64,000 bases of DNA from Ligustrum vulgare. Taxonomy: Eukaryota > Streptophyta > Magnoliopsida > Lamiales > Oleaceae. Below, one piece after another: positions 24,902 to 35,681 of the stretch. The notes under the pieces were generated by a model, which ran no database searches, was not told the DNA's origin, and saw nothing but the letters and a program-made list of their open reading frames with translations. How positions within the stretch are numbered: the first letter of the stretch is position 1; the number at the start of each line of letters is the position of its first letter. A program made the translations under genes and the position numbers. The stretch covers positions 47,791,466 through 47,855,465 of the forward strand of contig OY743183.1 in NCBI GenBank assembly GCA_963555705.1, written 5' to 3'.

Positions 24902-25774
24902 GACTCACTGATGAGGAACGAATCGCAGAATTAAACGTCGGAAAGTTTCAAACCCAGAATTGTTGCAGACGGAGGAATTTTGACCTAAGCTTCACGATGC
25001 GAAGAACGACGATGCGGAAGAATGAACCAAGATTTGTGAAACACCACAAGGACTTGTCAAGTTTTCCTTGATAAGTTTCTGATTCTTTGAATGCCACAAA
25101 GATTATGAATCTTTCATAAGTTCGGGTTGAACGTCACAAGAAATAATCTTGATAAGTTCGAAAGGGAAATATATGAATCCACCTACAATTTTATTAAATC
25201 AATCAATAAACTGTTTATTAAACCAAAACTAACTATTACAATCAATAAAATGACATATAAATAAGAAAAACAGAACTAAACAAGCTGCTATAGAGGCCCG
25301 AAAATAAATTTAACATAATTAAAAACAGAAAATAACAAAAAATCCGCGAAAACACATAATTAAAAATGGGAAAAAACATAAAATCCGCGAAAACCCTAAA
25401 AGCTATTTCCGTGCGATTGCGCAAGAAAAATTCATGCCATCGCATGGTGAAAATTGTTACGGCCATAAGTGTCTTGCGGGATAAAAATTGTGTTGCTTTA
25501 GTTACGGTCGACTGACCTTCTGCTCCGCTTTAGCTTTGTTTTCGGCCTAATTGACTTGTGATAGCTTGAAGCTTCTTCAACTACTCTATGTTTGATCTTT
25601 GAATTAGCTCTTCGAACATGCTTATATAACTTTGTTTGGCTTGAATTGTTGTTTTTTTTTTTTTGTCAAGCTTGCCATGATTCTCATCACTCACCTATAT
25701 GCATGATATGATAAACATCAGAATGCATGTATAATGCAAGCATATGGACTCAAAACCATGCTCTAATACCAAAC

Positions 25775-26367
25775 TGACACGCCCCGCCCAGAGTAACACT
25801 AGTGGACTCGAAATGTGACGTGCGCCGATGATGGATACCAACTAAAAGTAGGACCACCATCAAGGCTACTAAAAACTGTAAATTTAGTTAACTTATTTTT
25901 AAGAAAATCTTGGCATTATCTCCCCTGTAATTTATACTAACCAACCAGTAATCAATGTACAAATAATCATTTCACCATTTTTGTAATATCATACTCGGTC
26001 AAGACCCCTCAGTGCAGTATAAAACACAGTCAAAGTTCCTCAATAAAATAGAAGAAGTATATAATCATGGGAACTTTTTGGTGGATTTCAATATTACGTT
26101 TCTTTCACAAATAATCATTTCACCATTTTTGTAATTCCACCAATTTCATATTCTCATAGCATTTCGCAGTAATCACGTAATTGGACAAATAAATCACATA
26201 ATCACGTTTAACGTAATTATGTAAGCAATTATCAATATTTGAACAAAATTAAGTTTTTCCACTCATAGTCTATGTACATGACAACTAATTAGGCTGATAA
26301 GCTATCTCAAGTGATTCGTTACCGCCTGAAAATGATATAATATCCAAATCAACAACTAATCATATCA
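25775..26367 (-). repeat. 5' LTR of the 23460-26367 element, internally deleted
   Basis: Matches the 3' LTR at both ends but lacks about 700 bp. At the junction (about 25966-25990) sits a ~25-bp segment, ataatcatttcaccattttt, that also occurs about 135 bp further on at 26105-26130. Confidence 0.8.
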
Positions 26368-26904
26368 ACTACCTCAATAATTGAAAAAGGTGATAATAAA
26401 ATACAATCTTTTCATTTTGAGGAAAATTCCCTTTTGATAAAATTGAATTTAAACTAATCATCTAACTTTAAACTAGAATCTTTATATTAAACATATAAAT
26501 TTGAACATGATTCGATTCAGGATCTCGGCCATAAAATTAATTACTATAAATCATAAGACATACCAGAATCCATAGCAACAATATAGAAAGTTACGAGATC
26601 CTGTCACATCTTTAATTGAATCCCAAAGAAAATAATGATCTGAAATTCACCTTCTCTCTCTTAACCTAAGCCTTTAGTTGTGTTTCATAAGTTGAACCGC
26701 AATGATGGAATTTGAGTTCAGTATGTATAGGTAGAGAGAGGGACCGAATTTTCTATTATGTTTTAATCTCAACCGTCCATCAAAGTTGTAGTATTAATAG
26801 GAAAAACTTTTAATTAAACCAGTTTTCAATTTATTCAGAAGTTTACCTAATTAAACCAGGATACGTTATATGGGCCACATAACGAGAATACAGAATTTCT
26901 AGCA
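26368..26904 (-). repeat. Probable copia 3' LTR, part
   Basis: On the minus strand it starts TGCTAGAAATTCTG immediately after the purine-rich tract, as copia LTRs do. Its far end is cut by the non-autonomous element that ends at 26367. A second LTR copy was not found. Confidence 0.6.
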
Positions 26905-26917
26905 GTCTCCCACTTGG
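26905..26917 (-). promoter_or_regulatory. Copia polypurine tract
   Basis: Minus-strand ccaagtgggagac lies directly upstream of the LTR start TGCTAG. It is the expected plus-strand primer of reverse transcription and fits copia 3' ends. Confidence 0.6.
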
Positions 26918-27289
26918 TCCATATGACAATCCTATTTATGGTTTCATGTAAGAATCATAAGGCGGGAAAAAATGCTGAATTAATATACTTAAAAGGTTTA
27001 TCGTAATTACCGTAGTTAATTCAATCACTGATAAGAGTCATAGAGGTTCCATGTTAATTAAAGAACATGGTCCCTTCCATGTACTACTGATCAATAATTC
27101 ACTTGACAAAGTATATATAGCGAAGCAATCATAACGGTCCACGTAATGTCTTAATTAAAAGACTATTTCTGTTATTATTGTCCATTTAATAATGTATACA
27201 AAATGGAAATATAAAAGTTCAGAATTGTCAATAATGAAATTTCAAAATCAAAATAAGAACACGAAGCAATCCACATACAAGAAAAGAAA

Positions 27290-29140
27290 CTATTCGTTAC
27301 ACTCAAGACCCATTGCATCAACATACTGCTTAAATGTCTTAGGTGGTAACCCTTTAGTTAGTGGATCAGTGTAACCAATCACCCGACATTGTGTATTGTA
27401 CACAAATTCCTATCTTTTCTAATAGTTTAGCAAAAGGACCAGGAAGTTGTCCGAATTCATCATATTTTCCATAATATTCACCACCCCTATCAGATTTAAT
27501 AATTTTCACATTTTTACCTAATTGTCTCTCAATTTTAGTAATGTAAATTTCTACAGCGTTTACAGATTGAGATTTTTCATGCAAAAGGTAAATATAGCAA
27601 TAACGTGAAAATTCGCCATTAAAGGTGATGAAATATTTTTCTCCACTAATTGATGGAGCATCAAAAGGTCCACAAATGTCTGTGTGTATTATTTCAAGCA
27701 GATCGTTACTTCTTGTGGCTCCTTTCTTGGTATGTTTGGTTTGTTTACCCTTAATACAATCCACACAAGTACCAAAACCAATAAAATCAAGATTTGTGAG
27801 AATCTCATTTTTTACTAATAAATCAATTCTTTTCATGGATATATGACCTAGCCTTTTATGCCACAAGAAAGAAGAACTTTCATTCGCCATATTACATTTC
27901 AAACCAACATTCAGATGCAAGGTAACAAGAAGAGATTCAGAAAATGAAAAATCAAGATTAATTTGATATAAGCCATTGACCAAAATTCTCGAACCAACAA
28001 AATCATTTTTCTTGTATAAGATAAAACAACCACTACCTATTTTAAAGGAGAACCCTTCCTTATCAAGTTTTGACAAGGAGATCAGATTACAAAAAATAGA
28101 AGGAACATATAGAGTATGCTCTAAATCTAAGAAAAAAACTGGAGTCTAATACTAAATGAAATGTGTCAATGGCTTGAACTGGGGCTTTGACTCCATTTCC
28201 CATGTAAATGTAGTCTTCATTTGGATTTGTGATCTGGGTTGTAAAGAATCCATGCATTGAGTTTGAAACATGAACATTACAACCATAATCAATCCACCAA
28301 GTATTAGAAGGTGCTTCAACAAAATTTGATTCGAAACATACAAAAGCCAAATGCTTACCCTTCTTTTCGAACCAAGTCTTGCGTTTTAAGCAATCCTTTT
28401 GAATGTTTCCACCCTTTTTACAAAAGTGGCACTTTTCATCATTCTTAGCTTTCTTCAGTATGAGTCGATCTGATTCATTGGATGGGCCTTTCTTAATTCC
28501 CTTTCCAGTTTGTTTTCAAGATTTGTTCTTCCCATTATTATGAACAATGTAATTTTCTTGAGCAACATGACCGCCCTGCTGCTTAATTCGAGCCTCTTCC
28601 TGAACCAGCTTGTTAGTCAATTCATTCACATTCCATGTATCCTTAATCGTGTTATACTGAATTTGAAAAGGACCATACTATTGAGGTAATGAGTTTAGGA
28701 TAAATTGGACCAGGAACGAATCAGCCACTGTCATGCCCAATTAGCCTAATTTTGCAGCCAGATTAGTCATGCCAAGTACATGTTGTTGCATAATTTTGGA
28801 GCCATTAAAACGGGTTGTGGTGAGTTCAGCCATAAGTTTTCCAGCAATTGCTTTACCAGAAGGCTTAAAGCGTTCAGTTATGGTAGATAAGTATTCCTTA
28901 GCTATCTCGGTTTCTTTGATGGAAGATATAATGTTGGAAGCAGTGGTTAGGCGCATGAATTTCAAGCACAATTTGTTGGCTCTATTCCAAGTATTGAAGG
29001 CTTTAACTTCATCTTCTGTGGACGAAGCAGTAAGATTAGCAGGCTTGTCCATAGTAAGAGCTAAATCAATATCAAGAACCCCCAAACTAAACTCAACATG
29101 CTCCTTCCACTCCGAGTAGTTAGTTCCATCTAGTTCAGGA
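27290..29140 (-). pseudogene. Copia gag-pol, lacking reverse transcriptase
   Basis: Minus-strand order: a UBN2-type gag (about 29140-28440), a zinc knuckle at 28431-28390, a protease (28350-28152), then gag_pre-integrase and integrase (28076-27390). Gag is one frame broken only by three in-frame stops. In the knuckle the histidine is replaced by Asn (CHFCKKGGNIQKDC). The protease motif is DYG instead of DSG. A frameshift separates protease from integrase. The integrase shows the HKRLGHIS region, CVDCIKGK, HTDICGPF and SDRGGEY. At about 27390 it jumps, out of frame, to the last codons of copia RNase H (YTDPLTKGLPPK), with a stop at 27290. Integrase C-terminus, RT and most of RNase H are deleted. 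The element is dead. Confidence 0.85.
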
Positions 29141-29499
29141 ACGAAGTTGATATATGTATTAAGTTGAACAGGATGTGGAACTGCATTATAGAAACAAGCT
29201 CACTACATTTAATCTTTGAGTTATAAACACAATAAACACATATGACCAAGATTTATTCATAAGTGACTGATCAAAACTAACAATCAAATAAGTATGGTAT
29301 ATGTGGATATCCTACACGTGCTTAATTGCAGAAATAAATCAATCTCATAAAGTTTATTCTACTATTAATGCATGGTATACCTGTGGTGAACACTCATCAA
29401 CATAATATGAGTCCACTGTGGTGAACACAAACTAATAATACGAATGTTACACAGGATAACAATATGTATGTACTAAACTGAAACCACTGTGGTGAATAT
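29141..29499 (-). other. Copia 5' leader region
   Basis: Upstream of gag on the minus strand, with three ctgtggtgaac-type words 50-65 bp apart. No clear start codon for gag is seen in its frame. Cut on the right by the LTR element at 29500. Confidence 0.4.
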
Positions 29500-31077
29500 T
29501 TTTCGCTCAAAATAGTGTACCGCAAGCTCACGGGTCGCGTACAAGTAATAAAGTGGACTTTTTGAGTCCGAGTTGTTGATCCCACGAGGAATGTATACTC
29601 TATTATACTCTAGTTAATTTAATCTTAACAAATGAAACATACAATTAAAAGATGGATTTTTGACAATTCTAAATTAACGAAACTAATGTTAAACTAAATT
29701 AAAATAAGGAAAATGAAAGATAAAATAGTTGGGATTCATGATTTCACTTAACTCTTGCTTAATTAATTTCTCAACACATGTAAATTAATAAATTACTCAT
29801 TTACAATGTTAGACCCGATTTTCCAAGTTTAGTTAATTACCTCTCTCGAGTGAAATTAACCATAATCAATTGGTTTAACCTACTATATCTCTATGTCGAT
29901 TAAAGCCCAATCAATTGCATTAACACTTTGTGAAAATAGCTCAATGGATTATCTAGGGTTTAAGGTATATCTCTATCCTTAACAAGAACCTAGAGCATTT
30001 GTTATTTGGTCTAAAATGCATAATATCTCTCGATTATCATACACTTCACAAAACATATATTTGGCGATGAATCAAACACATGTAATAATCTCAATAACAA
30101 ACACACATGAAATAAGCTCAAAATTAATAAACAAACATTAAAATTACTTAAACTAAGTTAAGCTACATCAATCATCACAACATAAAACAACTAGCCCATT
30201 ATATAAATATTTCACAAAAGATAAGGTTTATGAAAATACATCACAAAATATAGAAATTAAGGATAAAAATACAAGAAAAATGAAATACAACATTTCCCTT
30301 GATTTTTACTCCAAGAATCTTTCAAAAAGGCTTTGTATTTCCACTTACTTCTTGCTTCTTTGATCCAATGGGTGCTAGTAACTTAGAAACAAAACTAAAC
30401 TACAAACTAAATTACAAACTAAATCAAAAACAAAGAAAAGAAAAGAGAGAAAAGGGGCTAGGGTTTTTAGAGAGTGAATTTTGGGATCCAAGTATCCACC
30501 ATACCTAGCAAAAATGCCCTAAAAACACCCCTTTTTGCGTAGATCCGCGCCTTCAGCTTTTGGGCCGAACCGGATTATCGCTCAAAATTTTGACCACGCG
30601 ATCGCGTATCTGAATGCCTCGCGATCGCGTGGTTGTGCTGAAAACTCTCAGGTTGGTTTTATGGCCTAACTTTGCGAACGCGACCTGGTCGAACCACGCG
30701 ATCGCGTGGTTCACCTGCAGCTCCGTCCTTCCATAATTTTCAATTGGGTCCTCCAACTTCTGGTCTTCTTCAATTTAGTCCTCGAATTTTGACTTTTATT
30801 ACAAATATGCCCCTGAAATATTTGCAAAGTAGGTCCTCCATCTTTCTCAGATGTTGCAATTGAGTCCCTAAACTTTTGATTTCTTTCAATTAGGTCCTTG
30901 GACATCGAAATTGCTCTTCTTTTCGCTTAATTGCTCTCCAATCTTGTCTATTTTCTTTCCAATTGAGGTTGTACCTAATTGTACAAGATAAACACAATTT
31001 ATAAGTAGATATTTGCTCAATTCTTCAATTAAATTGCTAATTTAGGAACTAAATAATTGTGTAAAGCACACTTATCA
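29500..31077 (-). repeat. 3' LTR (29.5-35.7-kb element)
   Basis: 1578 bp. Minus-strand start TGATAAGTGTGC next to the polypurine tract. Contains three CGATCG-centred palindromes at 30596-30607, 30620-30629 and 30691-30712. The terminal base pair at 29500 is mutated (tt for tg). Confidence 0.9.
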
Positions 31078-31115
31078 CACCCCCAAACTTGAGCTTTTGC
31101 TCGTCTCGAGCAAAA
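31078..31115 (-). promoter_or_regulatory. Polypurine tract with adjoining hairpin
   Basis: Minus-strand aagtttgggggtg ends exactly at the LTR. Immediately before it is a perfect 9-bp hairpin (ttttgctcg, loop of 3, cgagcaaaa; 31095-31115). Confidence 0.85.
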
Positions 31116-33155
31116 TTATCTACTAGTGCATTCAAGTTGCATGAAATATAGATCAACAATGTTAGATAACTTGCAAATTACTCATGAGCGCAAAATTTTA
31201 TAATCAATTCAAAAGTATGATTCCAAATACTGCTACCAAACAGAAGTTTAGCTTATCCTATGTTCGATCGGTGTGTGTGTGCAAAGTCGCTTTCAATTGT
31301 CGATTTAGTTTCAAGAATATTGATGAGTAAAGAGGTTTCAAGTCAAAACTACCCACCATTAGTGGTCAATTCTTTTTCTTTCCCACTCGTGACATTCATC
31401 CCCCAATAAATATTTTTCTTTCCTCTCCCGGGATGTAATTCTAGAGGGTACTCTCAAATCACTCTTTTCTTTTTCCACTCTAGTTTGGGTGCATTTTACC
31501 GGTAATTTCAACAATCTAGAAATGCACTGATTCTCCACTAAATGAGCGCTTCGACATTCAAGTTTATACTAAGCAATTTAAACCCACTATTAATCTAAAA
31601 GCCCTTATGCAAGTACAAATGCATGATTTCTAAAAACTAAAGTGATGAATGATCACCCCTTTCCCACTCCCTTAAGCTTTCTAATTGACCCATGTAGCGA
31701 GCTTTAGGTCGGCAACTCCCCGATTGTTTTAAGATCAAAGGGTACCAGGTTTCAAAATACCCCTAGGACTTAATAACTCGAGTCAAAAAGACTACGAAGT
31801 GATGTAGACTTATTAAGCAAATGCAATAATGAAGTGCTTTTTTTTCAAGTGTGTGTGCGAGTACCCTACTCATTAAGCTTTCTAATTGACCCATGTAGCG
31901 AGCTTTAGGCCGGTGACTCCCAAGTTTCAAACTTAAGGCACCAAGTTTCAAGTTACTCCTACGGGCTTAATTACTCGAGTCAAAAAGGCTTCGAGATGGG
32001 GCAATGCAATGCAAAAATTAAAATGGGCTTAGAACTTTAGCATACGGGCATTACTTAGTTTATACTTGGCGAAATACACTCTACACAAAATTTATTTCCA
32101 ACATGCATGGAATCACCACACGTCTAGACCGTCTCCTTCACCGGGTCGACCACCCCCCAACTTGTCTTACAATAGGATCAAGAGATTTAGAGTTTTAGGA
32201 AATATTGGATAGGTTGATAAAAATTAAAATACAAGCTCACAACCTAATTCTTCTACTCCATTAACCTCTTCACCCTTCAACAATTCCCAAACTTCACCAA
32301 CAATCAATCATGACTATTGTGCTCAAGATAATTAGGATCTTGCATGGATAAGTATTTTATAAAAATAGACACAAGTAGCATATTTGTCATAAATCATGAA
32401 TCAATAACAATTTTAAACATCAAGTAATCCTGACCGGCAAGGCTATCTAACATGTCAATACACAATAGGAAATCACCCCCAAACTTGAAATGCACATTGT
32501 CCTCAATGTGTAAAATGAAATCAAAGTAAGAGGAAAGAAGTTACTAGACATCCCAAAAAGTGGTGTGGCACTCATAAGTAGTCTTGGGCATGTGAAGATC
32601 TCATTACAAGCACCACCAATCTACCCCCAAACTTGTGTTGAAGCCTCCAATCAATTGAACACAAATTTCTCCAATGAGGCATTTCATCGAACACTTTGTG
32701 AGCATCCTATGAAAATACAAAAAAGAGTAGATATTAAGCGGTGAATGACCCAAAAATTAAAATTACATTCAACGTCCCAATTCTAACTCAAAAATCCAAT
32801 ATAATTTGCCCATCCACATCAATATTAAATCACACTTGAAGATAAAATACAATATGCACCAAGTGATTTAAAAATGAGTTTTAAGCAAATATTTGACTTT
32901 GAAAGTTTGATATGAGTGCATGCTAGAATTAAATAAGAATGCATTTGGAGCTATTTCACACTACCCAACTTGAGGAAAATAAATGTAGAAGATAGAGACT
33001 TGGCCTAACCAACTTATTTGCAAGAAAGTAAATAAAATGCAAGAAAGTAAATAATATGCAAAAAATAAAAATAAAGCAAGTAAAGGATAGAGAATGTGTT
33101 GCCTCCCATTAAGCGCTTATTTTAAAGTCATTACTCGACTCTCCGCATAAGCACT
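31078..33155 (-). other. Long non-coding internal region of the element
   Basis: About 2.1 kb without a credible ORF. It holds the polypurine tract, two ~120-bp conserved blocks (31673-31795 and 31874-31994), internal polypurine-like tracts at about 32150, 32475 and 32625, a 7-bp hairpin at 32493-32510, and the GGGAGGCAAC motif at 33097-33119. Frames here (for example 31763-31951) are not conserved between elements. Confidence 0.75.
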
Positions 33156-33923
33156 TCATGGCACTCTAAACATAGCTTTTGATGCCTTGCCCATTTTGCT
33201 TATTTTGACTTTGCTCCACTCTTCATTTGTTCGAAACACTTGCACTTTGCCCTTTCCAAAGTCATGGGACTTGCCTACTTCATCCAATTCAAACTCAAAA
33301 ATGTAGACTTGCTCCTCCTGAAGTGGCTTAATCACAAATTCTATTATTGGACAATTAATGAAGTTGAGAGAATTTGATTTGATCTCTTCCTCATTAATTG
33401 CCACTTCTCCAAGTGATTCTTTTGTGATTAAATTATCATTCTCTTCAAGTTCATCTTCATTAGTTGATGTCTCCTCATATTAAATGACCGATCCAAAATT
33501 TGAATCCATGGGCAATGGCAAGTTTTTCCTATTAATCCCCAAGAGTGGATTATACCCCCACATTCGAAATTCTTCCCAATACATGGCATCCCCCATAAGC
33601 ATATCATCTTTATCGAAATTGGCAAGCTCATTGTAATACTTTGCAAGTACCTTCTCATTCAATAATGGAGGAGCATCTCCTACAAGAGTGATGTCCTCAT
33701 CCCAATAATCCGGTACACAATCCTCCAAGAGCATGTAACTCACATCCAATGTATCAATTGCTTGTTTTTGGCATTTCAAATATTGTCTAAACCCAATAAG
33801 CTTCGATGTAATCAAACTATTGCCCGAAAACAAACATTGTCCATTACAATGCATCTTGTAACAAATTTCACAACTTGAATATTCTTCAAGCATACACTCA
33901 TCACCCATGTTGAGATTGTTCAT
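33156..33923 (-). pseudogene. Private ORF of the non-autonomous element, one internal stop
   Basis: From ATG at 33923 to the stop ending at 33156 the frame is open for about 254 codons except for a single TAA at about 33480. The first part has an early Cys cluster (SCEICYKMHCNGQC) that could bind metal, then an acidic middle (LLEDCVPDYWDED). The part after the stop is acidic and ends in basic residues (KVKISKMGKASKAMF). It begins about 180 nt downstream of the primer site, where gag would start, but shows no gag, protease or RT feature. It may be a gag-replacing protein or a captured host fragment. Function unknown. Confidence 0.55.
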
Positions 33924-34101
33924 TGCAATTGCTTTCCTATTTTACCAATATTAGAATCAAATATGCATAGAAAGAAAACCAAACACAAGAGAGATTAGAA
34001 TTGTGGTGGATAACCAAAGATAAAAAATAAAATATAAAACAAAAATAATTACAAATTGTTAAAACTAAAATTAACTAAAGTAATAATCAAAGTAAAAACA
34101 T

Positions 34102-34119
34102 TCCCCGGCAACGGCGCCA
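34102..34119 (-). promoter_or_regulatory. Primer binding site, tRNA-Asp type
   Basis: On the minus strand TGGCGCCGTTGCCGGGGA, six bases after the 5' LTR. This 18-mer matches the 3' end expected of plant tRNA-Asp and is the primer site known from Athila/Calypso-type elements. Confidence 0.88.
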
Positions 34120-34125
34120 AAAACT

Positions 34126-35681
34126 TGTTCGCTCAAAATAGTGTACCGCAAGCGCACCGGTCGCGTACATATAATAAAGTGGACTTTTTGAGTCCGGGTT
34201 GTCGATCCCACGAGGAATGTATACTCTATTATACTCTAGTTAATTTAATCTTAACAAATGAAACATACAATTAAAAGATGGATTTTTGACAATTCTAAAT
34301 TAACGAAACTAATGTTAAACTAAATTAAAATAAGGAAAATGAAAGATAAAATAGTTGGGATTCATGATTTCACTTAACTCTTGCTTAATTAATTTCTCAA
34401 CGCATTCAAATTAATAAATTACTCATTTACAATGTTAGACCCGATTTTCCAAGTTTAGCTAATTACCTCTCTCGAGTGAAATTAACCCTAATCAATTGGT
34501 TTAACCTACTATATCTCTATGTCGATTAAAGCCCAATCAATTGCATTAACTCTTTGTGAAAATAGCTCAATGGATCATCTAGGGTTTAAGATATATCTCT
34601 ATCATTAACAAGAACCTAGAGCATTTGTTATTTGGTCTAAAATGCATAATATCTCTCGATTATCATACACTTCACAAAACATATATTTGGCGATCAATCA
34701 AACACATGGAATAATCTCAATAACAAACACACATGAAATAATCTCAAAATTAATAAACAAACATTAAAATTACTTAAACTAAGTTAAGCTACATCAATCA
34801 TCCCAACATAAAACAACGAGCCCATTATATAAATATTCCACAAAAGATAAGGTTTATGAAAATACAAGAAAAATGAAATACAACACTTCCCTTGATTTTT
34901 GCTCAAAGAATATTTCAACAATGCTTTTTATTTCGACTTACTTCTTGCTTCTTTGATCAAATGGGTGCTAGTAACTTAGAAATAAAACTAAACTACAAAC
35001 TAAATTACAAACTAAATCAAAAACAAAGAAAAGAAAAGATAGAAAAGGGGCTAGGGTTTTTAGAGAGTGAATTTTGGGATCCTAGTATCCACCAAACCTA
35101 GCAAAAATGCCCTAAAAACACCCCTTTTCGCGTAGATCCGCGCCCTTCAGCTTTTGGGCCGAACCGGGTCGCACTTGATTATCACTCAAAATTTTGACCA
35201 TGCGATCGCGTGTCTGAATGCCTTACGATCACGTGGTTGGGCTGAAAATTCTCGGGTTGGTTTTATGGCCTAACTTCGCGAACACGACCTGGTCGAACCA
35301 CGCGATCGCGTGGTTCACCTGCAGCTCCGTCCTTCCATGATTTTCAATTGGGTCCTCCAACTTCTGGTCTTCTTCAATTTAGTCCTCGAATTTTGACTTT
35401 TATTACAAATATGCCCTTGAAATATTTGCAAAGTAGGTCCTCCATCTTTCTCAGATGTTGCAATTGAGTCCCCAAACTTTTGATTTCTTTCAATTAGGTC
35501 TTTGGACATCGAAATTGCTCTTCTTTTCGCTCAAATGCTCTCCAATCTTGTCTATTTTCTTTCCAATTGAGGTTGTACCTAATTGTACAAGATAAACACA
35601 ATTTATAAGTAGATATTTGCTAAATTTGTCAATTAAATTGCTAATTTATGAACTAAATAAGTGTGTAAAGCACACTTATCA
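34126..35681 (-). repeat. 5' LTR (29.5-35.7-kb element)
   Basis: 1556 bp, TGATAAGTGTGC...GAGCGAACA on the minus strand. A 22-nt perfect palindrome is at 35295-35316. The other two palindrome sites of the sister LTR are decayed here. Confidence 0.92.

Larger units (their letters stand above)
23460..26367 (-). mobile_element. Non-autonomous LTR retrotransposon (iMet primer site)
   Basis: Two LTRs in direct orientation, 23460-24739 (3' LTR) and 25775-26367 (5' LTR), begin on the plus strand with TGACACGCCCCGC and end ACYATATCA. Next to the 5' LTR, 25760-25771 reads as the complement of TGGTATTAGAGC, a primer site for initiator tRNA-Met. The internal region is only about 1 kb with no gag-pol, so movement would need another element's enzymes. 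Flanking 5-mers (attgg / actac) do not match. Confidence 0.82.
29500..35681 (-). mobile_element. Complete non-autonomous Athila/Tat-like LTR element
   Basis: 6182 bp with two closely similar direct LTRs (29500-31077 and 34126-35681), a tRNA-Asp-type primer site (34102-34119) and a polypurine tract (31078-31090). There is no RT, RNase H or integrase; instead a private ORF follows the primer site and about 2 kb of structured non-coding DNA follows the ORF. Flanks aatat / attat differ by one base and may be a decayed target duplication. It would depend on a partner's enzymes; the Athila-like element at 58134 has similar termini and PPT. Confidence 0.88.

Noticed and set aside
31763..31951. 62-codon frame across the conserved paired blocks
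   Set aside because: The related blocks at 56764 and 60166 do not keep this frame, so the conservation is not protein-coding.
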